Source of the DNA: a virus
Direction: 5' to 3' (one strand)
Virus record (IMG/VR): IMGVR_UViG_3300042445_001660
Location: 1 to 35,548 of that record
Length of the DNA stretch: 35,548 nt
A program made the translations under genes and the position numbers. Position 1 is the first letter of the stretch. The number at the start of each line of letters is the position of its first letter. Below the pieces are notes generated by a model. It had not been told where the DNA came from. It saw only the letters and a list, made by a program, of their open reading frames with translations, and made no database searches. Shown here piece by piece: positions 1 through 8,555 of this stretch.

Positions 1-207
1 TTTGCATGGTATGTAAGTACTGATTCATTTACATCTCTAACTAATCATGAACTTAAGGATTTGTTATATGCCGAAAAGATTCGTGAAATGGAAGAAGACC
101 TCCCACCGTTTGGATTCATATCGCGCGCTTCTAATTCTGATAAGCCAGATAGTGCAGTTCACTATGAACAACAAATAAGTGATTTACGTGAGTGGAATAC
201 TTTATAA
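1..207 (+). CDS. 17: C-terminal end of terminase large subunit (gp17-like), 5' truncated
   Basis: An open frame enters from the left edge and stops at TAA 205-207, giving 68 residues that begin FAWYVSTDSF and include EEDLPPFGFI. An acidic stretch followed by PFGF near the C-terminus resembles the end of T4-type gp17, the packaging motor ATPase/nuclease. Its place directly upstream of the sheath gene is the T4 position of gene 17. The ATPase and nuclease motifs lie outside the window, so the call rests on this tail and on synteny. The stop codon lies inside the late promoter box of the next gene. Confidence 0.7.
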   Translation, partial: FAWYVSTDSFTSLTNHELKDLLYAEKIREMEEDLPPFGFISRASNSDKPDSAVHYEQQISDLREWNTL

Positions 208-210
208 ATA
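203..210 (+). promoter_or_regulatory. T4-type late promoter box upstream of the tail sheath gene
   Basis: TATAAATA is an exact match to the T4 late -10 element recognised by the gp55/gp33-modified polymerase. It overlaps the stop codon of the terminase gene and lies 79 bp before the sheath ATG. A second weaker box, AATAAATA, is at 219-226. Confidence 0.75.
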
Positions 211-289
211 TGCCTTTGAATAAATACAATTATTGATGTACTCCTTATAATGATTCACTTAAAATTAAACTACTGACGAAAGGAAAAAC

Positions 290-2059
290 ATGGGATTCTT
301 AGTATCACCTGGTGTCGAGGTCAACGAAATCGACATGACAAATATCATCCCAGCTGTATCCACCTCTATTGGTGCATATGCTGGCGAATTCAACTGGGGT
401 CCATCTGGCCGCATTGTTACCGTCTCATCTGAGGCTGAACTTGCAAGTACATTTGGCGCACCATCCGTAAGTGGGACTGACGCAGACAGAAAAGCTCGTT
501 CATTCTTCACAGCCGCAAGCTTTTTAAAGTATGGAAATACCCTGCGCGTTTCTCGTGCTGTTCCAAACGATGCAGTTAATGCATACTCTGGTTTGACTGA
601 CATTGATATTATTACTGACATCGATGATTTTGAAAATACTGCAAATAAGCCAGCAGGAGCGTATGCTCGATATGCAGGCAGCCTCGGCAATGGCTTGAAA
701 GTTGTTGTTATCACTGAAAACAATGATGGAGATTCTTACTATGGAACTGGATCTGGATCAACAGTAAGCGAATATGTTTCGCAACTATCATATCTTCCAG
801 GTACAACTGAATGGGCTGAAAATTTAACTGGAGATGCAGATGTATTTGATGAATGTGCAGTTCTTGTTATCGACACCGAAGCAAAGTTTAGCTCAACACG
901 CGATGCCGTTCTTGAACGCTTTGAAGGTCTTAGCCTTGCAAAGAATGCAAAGACTGTTGACGGCGCAAATAACTATTTCATCGATGTAATTAATACACAA
1001 TCACAGTACGTATATGCTTATGACTTAGAAACAAAATTCCTTACGGCGACTACTCCGGTGGAACTAAGTACAACTTCAGATTCGACGGCATTCACATATA
1101 AGACATCCGGTGCAGAGTTTGCATTTACGCTTGATAACGGTAGTGACGGTACACTCATAGCAGGTACAGTTACGGCTGCGCTTGACTTATTTGATGAAGG
1201 TGACGCAGTTGACATTAACTTTATTTTTGCTCAGACTATATCTGAAACTGAAAATGTTCAAAAACCAATTGACGATGAATTAATCGAAATTGCCATGGAT
1301 CGTAGAGATGTAATTGCGTTTATCTCAGCGCCACTTATCATTGCAACAACTGGACTTAGCGGAACAGCTGACACAAAGAAAAACACTGTTACTGAATACT
1401 TCGATAGTCTCTCTAGCACAAGTTACGCTGTGTTTGGAAGCACTCCAGTTCAGATGTACAATAAGTACACTGACCGTTTCATTTGGGTTCCTGATAGCGG
1501 TCACGTTGCAGGCCTATGTGCATACACCGATGATGTTACTGAGCCATGGTTCAGCCCCGCTGGATTAAACCGCGGACAACTTCGTGGTGTATCTAAGCTT
1601 GCACTAAATCCAAATAAGACTCAACGTGATGACCTTTACAAGGCACGTGTTAATCCAATTGTTAGCTTCCCAGGTGAAGGCATCGTTCTTTACGGTGATA
1701 AGACTGCGCTATCTCGCCCAAGTGCGTTTGATCGTATCAATGTACGTCGCTTATTCATTACTCTTGAAAAGGCGATTGCTACATTTGCTAAGTACCAGCT
1801 GTTTGAACTTAATGATGAGTTTACTCGCAGTGCATTCCGTGCAGCGGTTGAGCCTTATCTTCGTATCGTTCAGGCTCGTCGTGGTATCACTGACTTCCGC
1901 GTTATCTGCGACACTACCAATAACACTGGTGCTGTAATTGATAGTAACGGATTCGTCGCTGATATCTACATTAAGCCTGCTCGCTCTATCAACTTCATTA
2001 CTCTTAACTTCATTGCTACCCGCACCGGTGTTGAGTTCAAGGAAATTGTTGGAGGCTAA
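290..2059 (+). CDS. 18: Contractile tail sheath protein (gp18-like)
   Basis: This 589-residue protein forms the contractile outer tail of the myovirus. The N-terminus (MGFLVSPGVEVNEID, then PAVSTSIGAYAGEFNWGP near residues 21-38) is the hallmark of T4-type sheath proteins. The conserved C-terminal domain follows the family pattern, with RLFITLEKAIATFAKYQ, then FRAAVEPYLR and a closing TRTGVEF. It is shorter than T4 gp18 (659 aa), with the difference probably in the variable protruding domains of the middle third. The ATG is preceded by an AAAGGA ribosome-binding site. A late box lies upstream and the tail tube gene follows, so the two tail polymers are adjacent as in T4. Confidence 0.96.
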   Translation: MGFLVSPGVEVNEIDMTNIIPAVSTSIGAYAGEFNWGPSGRIVTVSSEAELASTFGAPSVSGTDADRKARSFFTAASFLKYGNTLRVSRAVPNDAVNAYSGLTDIDIITDIDDFENTANKPAGAYARYAGSLGNGLKVVVITENNDGDSYYGTGSGSTVSEYVSQLSYLPGTTEWAENLTGDADVFDECAVLVIDTEAKFSSTRDAVLERFEGLSLAKNAKTVDGANNYFIDVINTQSQYVYAYDLETKFLTATTPVELSTTSDSTAFTYKTSGAEFAFTLDNGSDGTLIAGTVTAALDLFDEGDAVDINFIFAQTISETENVQKPIDDELIEIAMDRRDVIAFISAPLIIATTGLSGTADTKKNTVTEYFDSLSSTSYAVFGSTPVQMYNKYTDRFIWVPDSGHVAGLCAYTDDVTEPWFSPAGLNRGQLRGVSKLALNPNKTQRDDLYKARVNPIVSFPGEGIVLYGDKTALSRPSAFDRINVRRLFITLEKAIATFAKYQLFELNDEFTRSAFRAAVEPYLRIVQARRGITDFRVICDTTNNTGAVIDSNGFVADIYIKPARSINFITLNFIATRTGVEFKEIVGG

Positions 2060-2075
2060 TATCTATAGTAAAGCT

Positions 2076-2083
2076 AATAAATA
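2076..2083 (+). promoter_or_regulatory. Probable late promoter box upstream of the tail tube gene
   Basis: AATAAATA differs from the T4 late consensus TATAAATA by one base. It lies in the 50-bp gap between sheath and tube genes, 26 bp before the tube ATG, where T4 also has gene-specific late transcription. Confidence 0.5.
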
Positions 2084-2109
2084 CTCATAACAGAAAGGCA
2101 TAAAAGAAT

Positions 2110-2649
2110 ATGGCAGGAATAGATAATTTCAAAGGTAAGTTAGTTGGAGGCGGTGCTCGCCCTAACCTTTTCAAAGCATTGGTTAACTTCCCTATTGGTG
2201 TCGGTGGCAGTACCGAATTGGCAAGCTTTATGATTAAGGGTGCACAGCTTCCAGCAAGTGTTATCGCTCCGATCGAAGTTCCATTTCGTGGTCGCAAGTT
2301 GAAGATTGCGGGTGACCGTACATTTGAACCTTGGACCATTACCGTTATCAATGATACTGGTATGGAAATTCGCCGCGCGTTTGAACGATGGATGCACCTT
2401 ATCAATGCTAACCAAGAAAACGTATCCAATTACCAGTCTGGTGTCGGTTCACTTGGTTACATGACTGATATGGACGTCATTCAGCTTGATCGCAGTGGAG
2501 ATGAAAATGGAACACATAGTTACAGAATAATCGATGCGTTCCCAACTAACATTAGCGCAATTGACCTTAATTACGAAACTAACGATACGATTGAAGAGTT
2601 CACGGTTGAACTCAACTATCAGTATTGGATTTCCGCGGATACGGTCTAA
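2110..2649 (+). CDS. 19: Tail tube protein (gp19-like)
   Basis: A 179-residue protein that polymerises into the inner tail tube. Family features are the basic N-terminus rich in G and K (FKGKLVGGGARPNLF), the segment ASFMIKGAQLPAS, the R-G-R-K-L-K-I-A-GDRTFEPW block near residues 61-76, and the region around FERWMHLINAN. It is slightly longer than T4 gp19 (163 aa). A GAAAGG ribosome-binding site lies about 12 bp before the ATG. It sits between the sheath gene and a strong terminator, so sheath and tube form the end of a late unit. Confidence 0.95.
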   Translation: MAGIDNFKGKLVGGGARPNLFKALVNFPIGVGGSTELASFMIKGAQLPASVIAPIEVPFRGRKLKIAGDRTFEPWTITVINDTGMEIRRAFERWMHLINANQENVSNYQSGVGSLGYMTDMDVIQLDRSGDENGTHSYRIIDAFPTNISAIDLNYETNDTIEEFTVELNYQYWISADTV

Positions 2650-2658
2650 GCAATGATT

Positions 2659-2703
2659 GAGGCGGCACATGAAAGTTTGTAGTAATGTGCCGCCTCTTTC
2701 TTT
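2659..2703 (+). terminator. Rho-independent terminator after the tail tube gene
   Basis: A perfect 12-bp stem (GAGGCGGCACAT at 2659-2670 pairing with 2685-2696) with a 14-nt loop is followed by TTTCTTT. It separates the tail genes from the head genes that start 13 bp further on. Confidence 0.88.
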
Positions 2704-2715
2704 AATATATAGAGT

Positions 2716-4308
2716 ATGAGGTTATTCGGATTTGAGATTGGGCGAAAGATTGATGGAGCTAAGCCTAGCTCTGATGAGCGCGAAGGGACAGTGAAGTCAT
2801 TCGCGTCGCCTTATGGTGCAGATGATGCAGCTGTTATCTCAAGTTCATCTACATCTGGTTATTATGGCCAGGTGTTAAACATTGATGGAGTCAGTTTCAA
2901 TAATGAAAAGGACCTCATCTTAAAGTATCGTGGTGCAAGTACACAACCTGAATGCGACAACGCGATTACCGAAATCGTAAACGCATCTATCGTCAATGAC
3001 AGTGACGGTATGCCAATTCGACTAATCCTGGATAACGTTGAGTTATCGGAGTCGATCAAAACAAAGATTCATGCTGAATTCCAAAATCTGTTAACACTGC
3101 TTGATTTCAATTTCAATGGATCTGATATTTTCCGCCGTTGGTACATTGACGGCCGTCTATACTATCATAAGGTAATTGATCCTAAAAAGACAAAGGACGG
3201 GATCAAAGAAATTCGCATGATTGATCCGCTGCGAATTAAGAAGGTTAAAGAAGTAACTACGAAGCTTGATAAAGTTACAGGTGTAAAGACCGTTGAAGTT
3301 TCAAATGAGTATTACCTTTACACTGATGATATTGGATCGTTGACCACGTCACAGTCCCCACCAATGATGAGTGCAGGTATCAAGATTGATCCTGAGGTTG
3401 TAACATATGTTCCTTCAGGATTAACTGACGAAACTGGACGTGTAACCGTTTCTTATCTACACAAGAGCATTAAGCTGGTTAATCAGCTACGCATGATGGA
3501 AGACAGTCTTGTCATCTATCGTATTTCACGCGCGCCTGAGCGTCGTATCTTCTACATTGATATTGGTAACCTTCCAAAAGGAAAAGCCGAAGAATATGTT
3601 CAGGGGATCATGGCTAAGTATCGCAACAAGTTGGTTTATGATGTCAACACTGGCGAAATTAGCGATGACCGTAAGAGCATGAGTATACTTGAAGACTTTT
3701 GGTTACCGCGCCGTGAAGGTGGTAAAGGTACCGAAATTACAACTCTACCGGGCGGTGAAAACCTCAGCCAAATTGAGGACGTCCTATTCTTCCAAAAGAA
3801 ACTACATCGCAGTCTTAACGTTCCTCAAAATCGACTTGATAGCGAATCTATGTTTAACATGGGTCGTGTTAGCGAAATTTCTCGAGAAGAAGTTAAGTTC
3901 CAAAAGTTTGTCAATCGCTTACGTAAGAAGTTTGCGATCCTGTTTATTGACATGCTACGCACTCAGATTATTCTTAAAGGCATAATTACTCCACAAGATT
4001 GGCAAGGTATTAAAGAAAACCTTAACGTCGACTACATTGAGGATAACTACTTTAGTGAACTAAAAGACTTTGAAATTCTTAAAGAACGCATTGCAACCGT
4101 CGATCAACTCGGTGATAAGATAGGTAAATACTATAGCGAAAAGTGGGTTCGTTCAAATGTACTTAATCAAAGTGATGAAGAAATTCATCAAATGGATGAA
4201 GAAATTGCTGAAGAAAAAGCTAAAGCTGATGCTGCGTCTGCACCAGATGAATCTGAAATGGATGCAGACCAACCCGACGAAGAACAACAACAACCAGACG
4301 AAGAATAA
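2716..4308 (+). CDS. 20: Portal vertex protein (gp20-like)
   Basis: A 530-residue portal, the dodecameric ring through which DNA enters and leaves the head and to which the tail binds; T4 gp20 is 524 aa. Recognisable blocks are the N-terminal-third segment on the identification of random ends (NAITEIVNASIV), FRRWYIDGRLYYHKVIDP near residues 137-156, RIIDPLRIKKVKE-like text (MIDPLRIKKV), and the C-terminal third with YRISRAPERRIFYIDIGNLP and RLDSESMFNMGR. The last ~40 residues are a very acidic E/D/Q tail. No clear ribosome-binding site precedes the ATG at 2716, which follows a terminator by only 13 bp. It begins the head gene cluster. Confidence 0.95.
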   Translation: MRLFGFEIGRKIDGAKPSSDEREGTVKSFASPYGADDAAVISSSSTSGYYGQVLNIDGVSFNNEKDLILKYRGASTQPECDNAITEIVNASIVNDSDGMPIRLILDNVELSESIKTKIHAEFQNLLTLLDFNFNGSDIFRRWYIDGRLYYHKVIDPKKTKDGIKEIRMIDPLRIKKVKEVTTKLDKVTGVKTVEVSNEYYLYTDDIGSLTTSQSPPMMSAGIKIDPEVVTYVPSGLTDETGRVTVSYLHKSIKLVNQLRMMEDSLVIYRISRAPERRIFYIDIGNLPKGKAEEYVQGIMAKYRNKLVYDVNTGEISDDRKSMSILEDFWLPRREGGKGTEITTLPGGENLSQIEDVLFFQKKLHRSLNVPQNRLDSESMFNMGRVSEISREEVKFQKFVNRLRKKFAILFIDMLRTQIILKGIITPQDWQGIKENLNVDYIEDNYFSELKDFEILKERIATVDQLGDKIGKYYSEKWVRSNVLNQSDEEIHQMDEEIAEEKAKADAASAPDESEMDADQPDEEQQQPDEE

Positions 4309-4311
4309 TAT

Positions 4312-4488
4312 ATGAGTGATGTAAATATCCAATCAATGATTGACAGTGTTCAATCAAATAATACCGAATCGGCTGACACTGCATTCAAAAATGCAATTAT
4401 GTCAAAGATTACAACTGCGCTTGATGTTAAGCGTGTTGAGCTAGCGTCGACTGTGTATAATCAAGCTATTCAAAATGATGCAAAATAA
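4312..4488 (+). CDS. Small prohead core-like protein (position of gp67/68)
   Basis: A 58-residue ORF starts 3 bp after the portal stop and lies between 20 and 21, where T4 has the core proteins gp67 and gp68. The central part (FKNAIMSKITTALDVKR) has the look of a short helical motif found in proteins at this locus in other T4-like phages. No catalytic or metal-binding residues are visible. The role as a minor scaffold component is inferred from position, size and helix-rich composition. Close spacing supports translation coupled to the portal gene. Confidence 0.6.
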   Translation: MSDVNIQSMIDSVQSNNTESADTAFKNAIMSKITTALDVKRVELASTVYNQAIQNDAK

Positions 4489-4510
4489 TGCATCTTAAGA
4501 AGAGCATTTG

Positions 4511-4518
4511 TATAAATA
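4511..4518 (+). promoter_or_regulatory. Late promoter box just upstream of the prohead protease gene
   Basis: TATAAATA, an exact late consensus, ends 9 bp before the protease ATG. With the usual T4 spacing the transcript would start about 4 nt upstream of the start codon, leaving no room for a ribosome-binding site. Confidence 0.75.
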
Positions 4519-4527
4519 AATTCCATA

Positions 4528-5175
4528 ATGAAATTAATCACCGAGCATATTGAAGACCTTAGCTACTCTATTGTTGAGAGCGCACAGGGTGGTGAAAAGA
4601 AATATATCATTGATGGAGTCTTTATGCAGGCTGAGCAGGTAAACCGTAATCGTCGAGTTTACCCAAAGAAAGTTTTAGAAAACGCCGTAAGTAAATACCT
4701 TACGGAATATGTTAATAAAGGACGCGCCGTTGGTGAGTTAAATCATCCAGATGGTCCTACTATTAACCTTGATAAAGTTTCACATCGCATTACCGAACTA
4801 TCATGGAACGGTAATGATGTTGTTGGAAAGGCGCTTATACTCAACACACCGATGGGCAACATCGTGAAAGGACTACTTGAAGGTGGTTGTCAGTTGGGCG
4901 TCTCTAGTCGTGGTATGGGAACCGTTGCATCTAAGAACGGCCGCAGTGAAGTTAATGATGACTTCACGCTATCTACAATTGATATTGTACAAGATCCAAG
5001 TGCTCCATCGGCGTTCGTCAATGGGATACTTGAGGGAGTAGAATACTTCTGGGATAACGGTCTACTAAAGCCGCAACAAATTGAGAAATATGAGACTGAA
5101 ATTAGAAAAACATCTTCACCAAATTTGGCTGAAGCCCAGGTGCGTATCTGGAATGATTTCCTCTCCAACCTGTAA
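4528..5175 (+). CDS. 21: Prohead core protease (gp21-like)
   Basis: A 215-residue serine protease of the T4 gp21 family (T4: 212 aa), which matures the prohead by cutting scaffold and capsid proteins after the sequence L/I-x-E. Family signatures are the NRNRRVYP segment (residues 39-46), the catalytic His in GELNHPDGP (His73) and the catalytic Ser in GVSSRGMG (Ser126/127). The order portal-core-protease-scaffold-capsid is that of T4. The start is taken at the ATG 9 bp after an exact late box. Candidate cleavage sites can be found in the neighbouring gp22 and gp23. Confidence 0.95.
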   Translation: MKLITEHIEDLSYSIVESAQGGEKKYIIDGVFMQAEQVNRNRRVYPKKVLENAVSKYLTEYVNKGRAVGELNHPDGPTINLDKVSHRITELSWNGNDVVGKALILNTPMGNIVKGLLEGGCQLGVSSRGMGTVASKNGRSEVNDDFTLSTIDIVQDPSAPSAFVNGILEGVEYFWDNGLLKPQQIEKYETEIRKTSSPNLAEAQVRIWNDFLSNL

Positions 5176-5189
5176 TTAAGAAAAACACA

Positions 5190-6647
5190 ATGGAAAATAA
5201 CCTAGATAACCTACATGAAGACGAAGTCATTATTGAAGACATCGACGTTGACGCCTTGGAAACTCTTGATGAAACTTTGGAACAGGACATCACTGAAGCC
5301 AAAGTTAATCCAAAAGAGATTGACGGTGAAGACGACGACGACAAAGAAGACGATGGCGAAGGTTTAGACGACCTCGGCGACGAAGATTCTGACGTTGACA
5401 ATGATGGAGACAGCGACGAAGCTGATGAATATCTTACTAAGCGTCGTAAGACGGTTGCTAAGAAGATTGCAAAGGAAGACACTGACATGAACGAATCTGA
5501 AGATGATATTGATTTAACTGAAGCGTCTCCGTTTATTACCCATGGAACAAACAGATGGCGAGCGTATTATCCTGGCGCTTACAGCGGCACAGGTTATACC
5601 AAATATTTCAAAGATGAAGCATCTGCTAAAGCATGGGCTGCAAAGAAAGGTCATGGAACTAAAGTTACTAAAGTTAGTGATGTCAGCAAAAAAGACCATG
5701 ATGCAATCATTAAAAAGGGCAAGGAAGAAATGCAAAAATCTGGAAAGAATACTGTATTCATTCGGCATGGTAGTAATACACATACGGTAGCTAAGATCAA
5801 TAAGAAGGGTGAAGCTGGAAGACACCAAGAAGGTGGTACTTATGTGCGTGAAAGCCTTACCGTCGATGAATCATTTGAATCTGAAGATATCACTCGTCTA
5901 ATTGAAAGCGAAGAAGGACTAACCGAAGAATTTAAGGATAAGGCCGCTATCATTTTTGAAGCTGCAGTATCTTCTAAGGTTAACGAAATCGAAGCAACGT
6001 TGGTAGAGCAGTATGAGTCCCGTCTTGCCGAAGAAGTCGAAAGCGCTAAGAGCGTTCTTGAAGAACAAGTTGACAGCTATCTCACCTATGCAGTTGAATC
6101 CTGGATGGAAGAGAACAAGGTTGCAGTTGAATCTTCACTACGCACCCAACTTGCCGAAAACTTCATCTCAGCATTGAAGACCGTATTCGTCGAAAACTAT
6201 GTCGACGTACCTGACAGCAAGGTTGACCTATTTGCACAGCTCGAAGCTGAAAATGGTAACCTTAAGGAAGAATCCGCGAAGTTTAGCCGCATCGCAGAAT
6301 CTCTCGCAGACCGTGTTGATACACTTGTTCGCGAACAGATTGTAACAGAAGCTTCCACTGGTCTTGCAGATACACAAGTCGACAGACTAAAGAAGCTCGT
6401 TGAAGACATTGAATTTGTTGATGCAGCTACCTATCGCAAGAAGGTACAAACCATCAAGGAATTCTACCTTAACGTCTCGCAAGAAACTGAAGATACAACA
6501 TTAACCGAAGGCGCCGATGATTCTTTCATCAGCACTGAAACAATCGTTGAAGGAGAGTCAATGAATGACAACCTATCTCCTGAAATGAAATCCTATTTGA
6601 CCGCTCTATCAAGAATGAACAAGGCAGTAACTGCCGACCTTCTATAA
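5190..6647 (+). CDS. 22: Major prohead scaffold protein (gp22-like) with a large N-terminal extension
   Basis: A 485-residue protein in the gene 22 position; T4 gp22 is about 270 aa. The conserved scaffold part covers about residues 225-485: a long alpha-helical, glutamate-rich coiled-coil region and a C-terminus with SPEMKSYLTALSRMNK. Ahead of it are an extremely acidic segment (residues ~10-80, D/E-rich) and then an unusual basic, glycine- and aromatic-containing module (about 112-220, with THGTNRWRAYYPGAY and VFIRHGSNTHT). Candidate gp21 cleavage sites (ITE at 34-36, LTE at 109-111, LIE at 237-239) flank these parts. The scaffold assembles inside the prohead and is then degraded; the added module may be released as a peptide. 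Confidence 0.88.
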   Translation: MENNLDNLHEDEVIIEDIDVDALETLDETLEQDITEAKVNPKEIDGEDDDDKEDDGEGLDDLGDEDSDVDNDGDSDEADEYLTKRRKTVAKKIAKEDTDMNESEDDIDLTEASPFITHGTNRWRAYYPGAYSGTGYTKYFKDEASAKAWAAKKGHGTKVTKVSDVSKKDHDAIIKKGKEEMQKSGKNTVFIRHGSNTHTVAKINKKGEAGRHQEGGTYVRESLTVDESFESEDITRLIESEEGLTEEFKDKAAIIFEAAVSSKVNEIEATLVEQYESRLAEEVESAKSVLEEQVDSYLTYAVESWMEENKVAVESSLRTQLAENFISALKTVFVENYVDVPDSKVDLFAQLEAENGNLKEESAKFSRIAESLADRVDTLVREQIVTEASTGLADTQVDRLKKLVEDIEFVDAATYRKKVQTIKEFYLNVSQETEDTTLTEGADDSFISTETIVEGESMNDNLSPEMKSYLTALSRMNKAVTADLL

Positions 6648-6696
6648 GATAACGGTTTCCCAAACCCCAAAACAACAACAAAAGAAATAGACTATT

Positions 6697-8016
6697 ATGT
6701 TTAACTCCGATAACGCACAAAAAAATTGGGCACCGGTACTTGACGCGCCAGACGCACCTAAGTTCAAGGATAACTACCGTCGTGCAATCACCGCCGTTCT
6801 TCTTGAAAACCAAAAGAAGGCTCTTGCTGAAGAACGCGCTCACTCATCCTTCCTTACCGAAGGTAACGCAATTGGTGGCTCCAACACCGGTGGAACACAA
6901 ACTGGTGGTACTGGTATCCAAACTTGGGACCCAGTTCTCATCAGCCTTGTTCGTCGTGCAATGCCTAACATCGTTGCTTATGACATCGCTGGCGTTCAGC
7001 CAATGACCATGCCAACTGGTTTGATCTTCGCAATGCGTAGTCAATATCAGAATGCTTCCGGTGCAAATAGCGCTGAAGCTCTCTTCAACAAGCCAGATAC
7101 TTTATTCTCTGGTAAGGTGACAACAGCTCAAGGTGAAGCTCTAACAGGCAATTCAGCTGATACCGTTGGTACTGCAGCTGGTTCCGGTGCGCGCACCGTT
7201 GCTGGTGGTGGTTTCGGCCAAATGGGTTTCACAGTCGACAAGACCACGGTTACTGCAAAGACCCGTGCGCTTAAGGCTGAGTACACCATGGAACTTGCAC
7301 AGGACCTCAAGGCTGTTCACGGTCTTGATGCTGAAGCAGAACTTGCTAACATCCTCTCTGTTGAAATCCTTGCGGAAATCAACCGTGAAGTTATTGAAAC
7401 AATTAACCTTAAGGCTATTGCTGGTGGTTATAATGGTTCCGGTAACTACGACATCGACCAAGACTCCGATGGTCGTTGGGCTGTTGAAAAGTTCAAGACT
7501 CTTGGCTTCCAACTTGATGTTGAAGCCAACGCGGTTGCTAAGGCAACACGTCGTGGTAAGGGTAACTTCATTGTTTGCTCCAGCAACGTTGCTTCCGCAC
7601 TTGCTGCATCAGGTGTACTTAACTACGCTCCAGCACTTAGCACCAACCTAAACGTTGATGACACTGGTAACGTATTCGCAGGTGTTCTTAACGGTCGCCT
7701 TAAGGTCTTCATCGACCCATTCAGCACCGAAGACTACATCACTGTAGGTTACAAGGGTGCAAATGCATACGATGCTGGTATGTTCTACTGCCCATACGTT
7801 CCACTTACTATGGTTCGTGCAGTTGACACTGACACATTCCAACCAAAGATTGGTTTCAAGACTCGCTACGGCTTGGTTGCGAACCCATTCGCAGGTGGTG
7901 CAGATTCAAGCGACACCGGAACCAACAGCGCAAACCCATACTACCGTACATTCACTGTCACTGGTCTTTCTGGTGCAAACGGATTCGGTTACAATGGTGA
8001 AGCTAACCTTGCATAA
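6697..8016 (+). CDS. 23: Major capsid protein precursor (gp23-like)
   Basis: A 439-residue HK97-fold capsid protein, shorter than T4 gp23 (521 aa). Family blocks include DPVLISLVRRAMPNIVAYDI (residues 77-96), the LIFAMRSQY segment, and the C-terminal region KIGFKTRYGLVANPF. The gp21 consensus L-T-E occurs at residues 53-55 before GNAIGG, so the mature protein should start at Gly56, comparable to the 65-residue delta-piece of T4. Codon use is strongly biased, with many C-ending codons as expected for the most abundant virion protein. A perfect terminator follows directly. No ribosome-binding site is obvious; the leader is A/C-rich. Confidence 0.97.
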   Translation: MFNSDNAQKNWAPVLDAPDAPKFKDNYRRAITAVLLENQKKALAEERAHSSFLTEGNAIGGSNTGGTQTGGTGIQTWDPVLISLVRRAMPNIVAYDIAGVQPMTMPTGLIFAMRSQYQNASGANSAEALFNKPDTLFSGKVTTAQGEALTGNSADTVGTAAGSGARTVAGGGFGQMGFTVDKTTVTAKTRALKAEYTMELAQDLKAVHGLDAEAELANILSVEILAEINREVIETINLKAIAGGYNGSGNYDIDQDSDGRWAVEKFKTLGFQLDVEANAVAKATRRGKGNFIVCSSNVASALAASGVLNYAPALSTNLNVDDTGNVFAGVLNGRLKVFIDPFSTEDYITVGYKGANAYDAGMFYCPYVPLTMVRAVDTDTFQPKIGFKTRYGLVANPFAGGADSSDTGTNSANPYYRTFTVTGLSGANGFGYNGEANLA

Positions 8017-8042
8017 TCCTTAACGGATAACGTATATTCATG

Positions 8043-8073
8043 GGGAGCTACTCGAAAGGGTAGCTCCCTTTTT
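8043..8073 (+). terminator. Rho-independent terminator after the major capsid gene
   Basis: GGGAGCTAC (8043-8051) pairs with GTAGCTCCC (8060-8068) around an 8-nt loop and is followed by five T. It ends the head transcript and abuts the late box of the next gene. Confidence 0.9.
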
Positions 8074-8076
8074 GTC

Positions 8077-8084
8077 TATAAATA
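8077..8084 (+). promoter_or_regulatory. Late promoter box with leaderless spacing, gene 3-like
   Basis: An exact TATAAATA ends 5 bp before the ATG at 8090. In T4 the late box covers about -13 to -6, so the transcript should begin at the start codon. It lies only 3 bp after the T-run of the capsid terminator. Confidence 0.8.
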
Positions 8085-8089
8085 CAACT

Positions 8090-8548
8090 ATGGTAACATC
8101 CAATAAAAACCTATTATCGCTTACTGGATTTAAGTTGCAAATTTCCGGAAATGATTATAGAAATACCGAATACTTTGCGGTATCAGCAACACTACCAAGT
8201 ATTAACCTTCCAGAAATTGAATTACACTATCGTAACCAACATGGATTCCTACCTGGTGAAAAGATTCAATATGATCCAATAAGCATTCGTATTGCAGTTG
8301 ACGAAGAACTTAAAGTATATGATGAGCTTTATCAATGGATATTAACTAATGCAAAATCTAAAACTTTAGACGTTCGTGAAATGTCTTTAGTCTTTTTGAC
8401 TAGCCATAACAATGTGTCGCGAGTAATGCGATTCACAAATGCATTTCCAACTAGCGTAGGTTCCGTTGAGTTTAATACCCAGATGTCCGACGTCGAATAT
8501 GCATACGTTGATGTTTCTTTTCGTTATGATCGTTTTGAGTTTGTATAA
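8090..8548 (+). CDS. 3: Tail completion / tube terminator protein (gp3-like)
   Basis: A 152-residue protein. The central block QYDPISIRIAVDEELKVYDE (residues ~54-73) closely follows the pattern of T4 gp3 (YDPL-VRF-VDEELK), and the C-terminus EYAYVDVSFRYDRFEF matches the final beta-strands of that tail-tube-like fold. gp3 caps the head-proximal end of the tail tube and stabilises the sheath; T4 gp3 is 176 aa. An upstream in-frame TTG at 8072 was not used because it would overlap the late promoter box. The order 23-3-uvsY-uvsW matches my recollection of aquatic T4-like phages. A paralogous tube-like structural protein is the alternative. Confidence 0.7.
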   Translation: MVTSNKNLLSLTGFKLQISGNDYRNTEYFAVSATLPSINLPEIELHYRNQHGFLPGEKIQYDPISIRIAVDEELKVYDELYQWILTNAKSKTLDVREMSLVFLTSHNNVSRVMRFTNAFPTSVGSVEFNTQMSDVEYAYVDVSFRYDRFEFV

Positions 8549-8555
8549 TTAAATT

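Noticed and set aside
8072-8089. TTG start for the gp3-like gene
   Set aside because: It lies in the T-run of the capsid terminator and covers the TATAAATA late box; ATG 8090 fits the family N-terminus.
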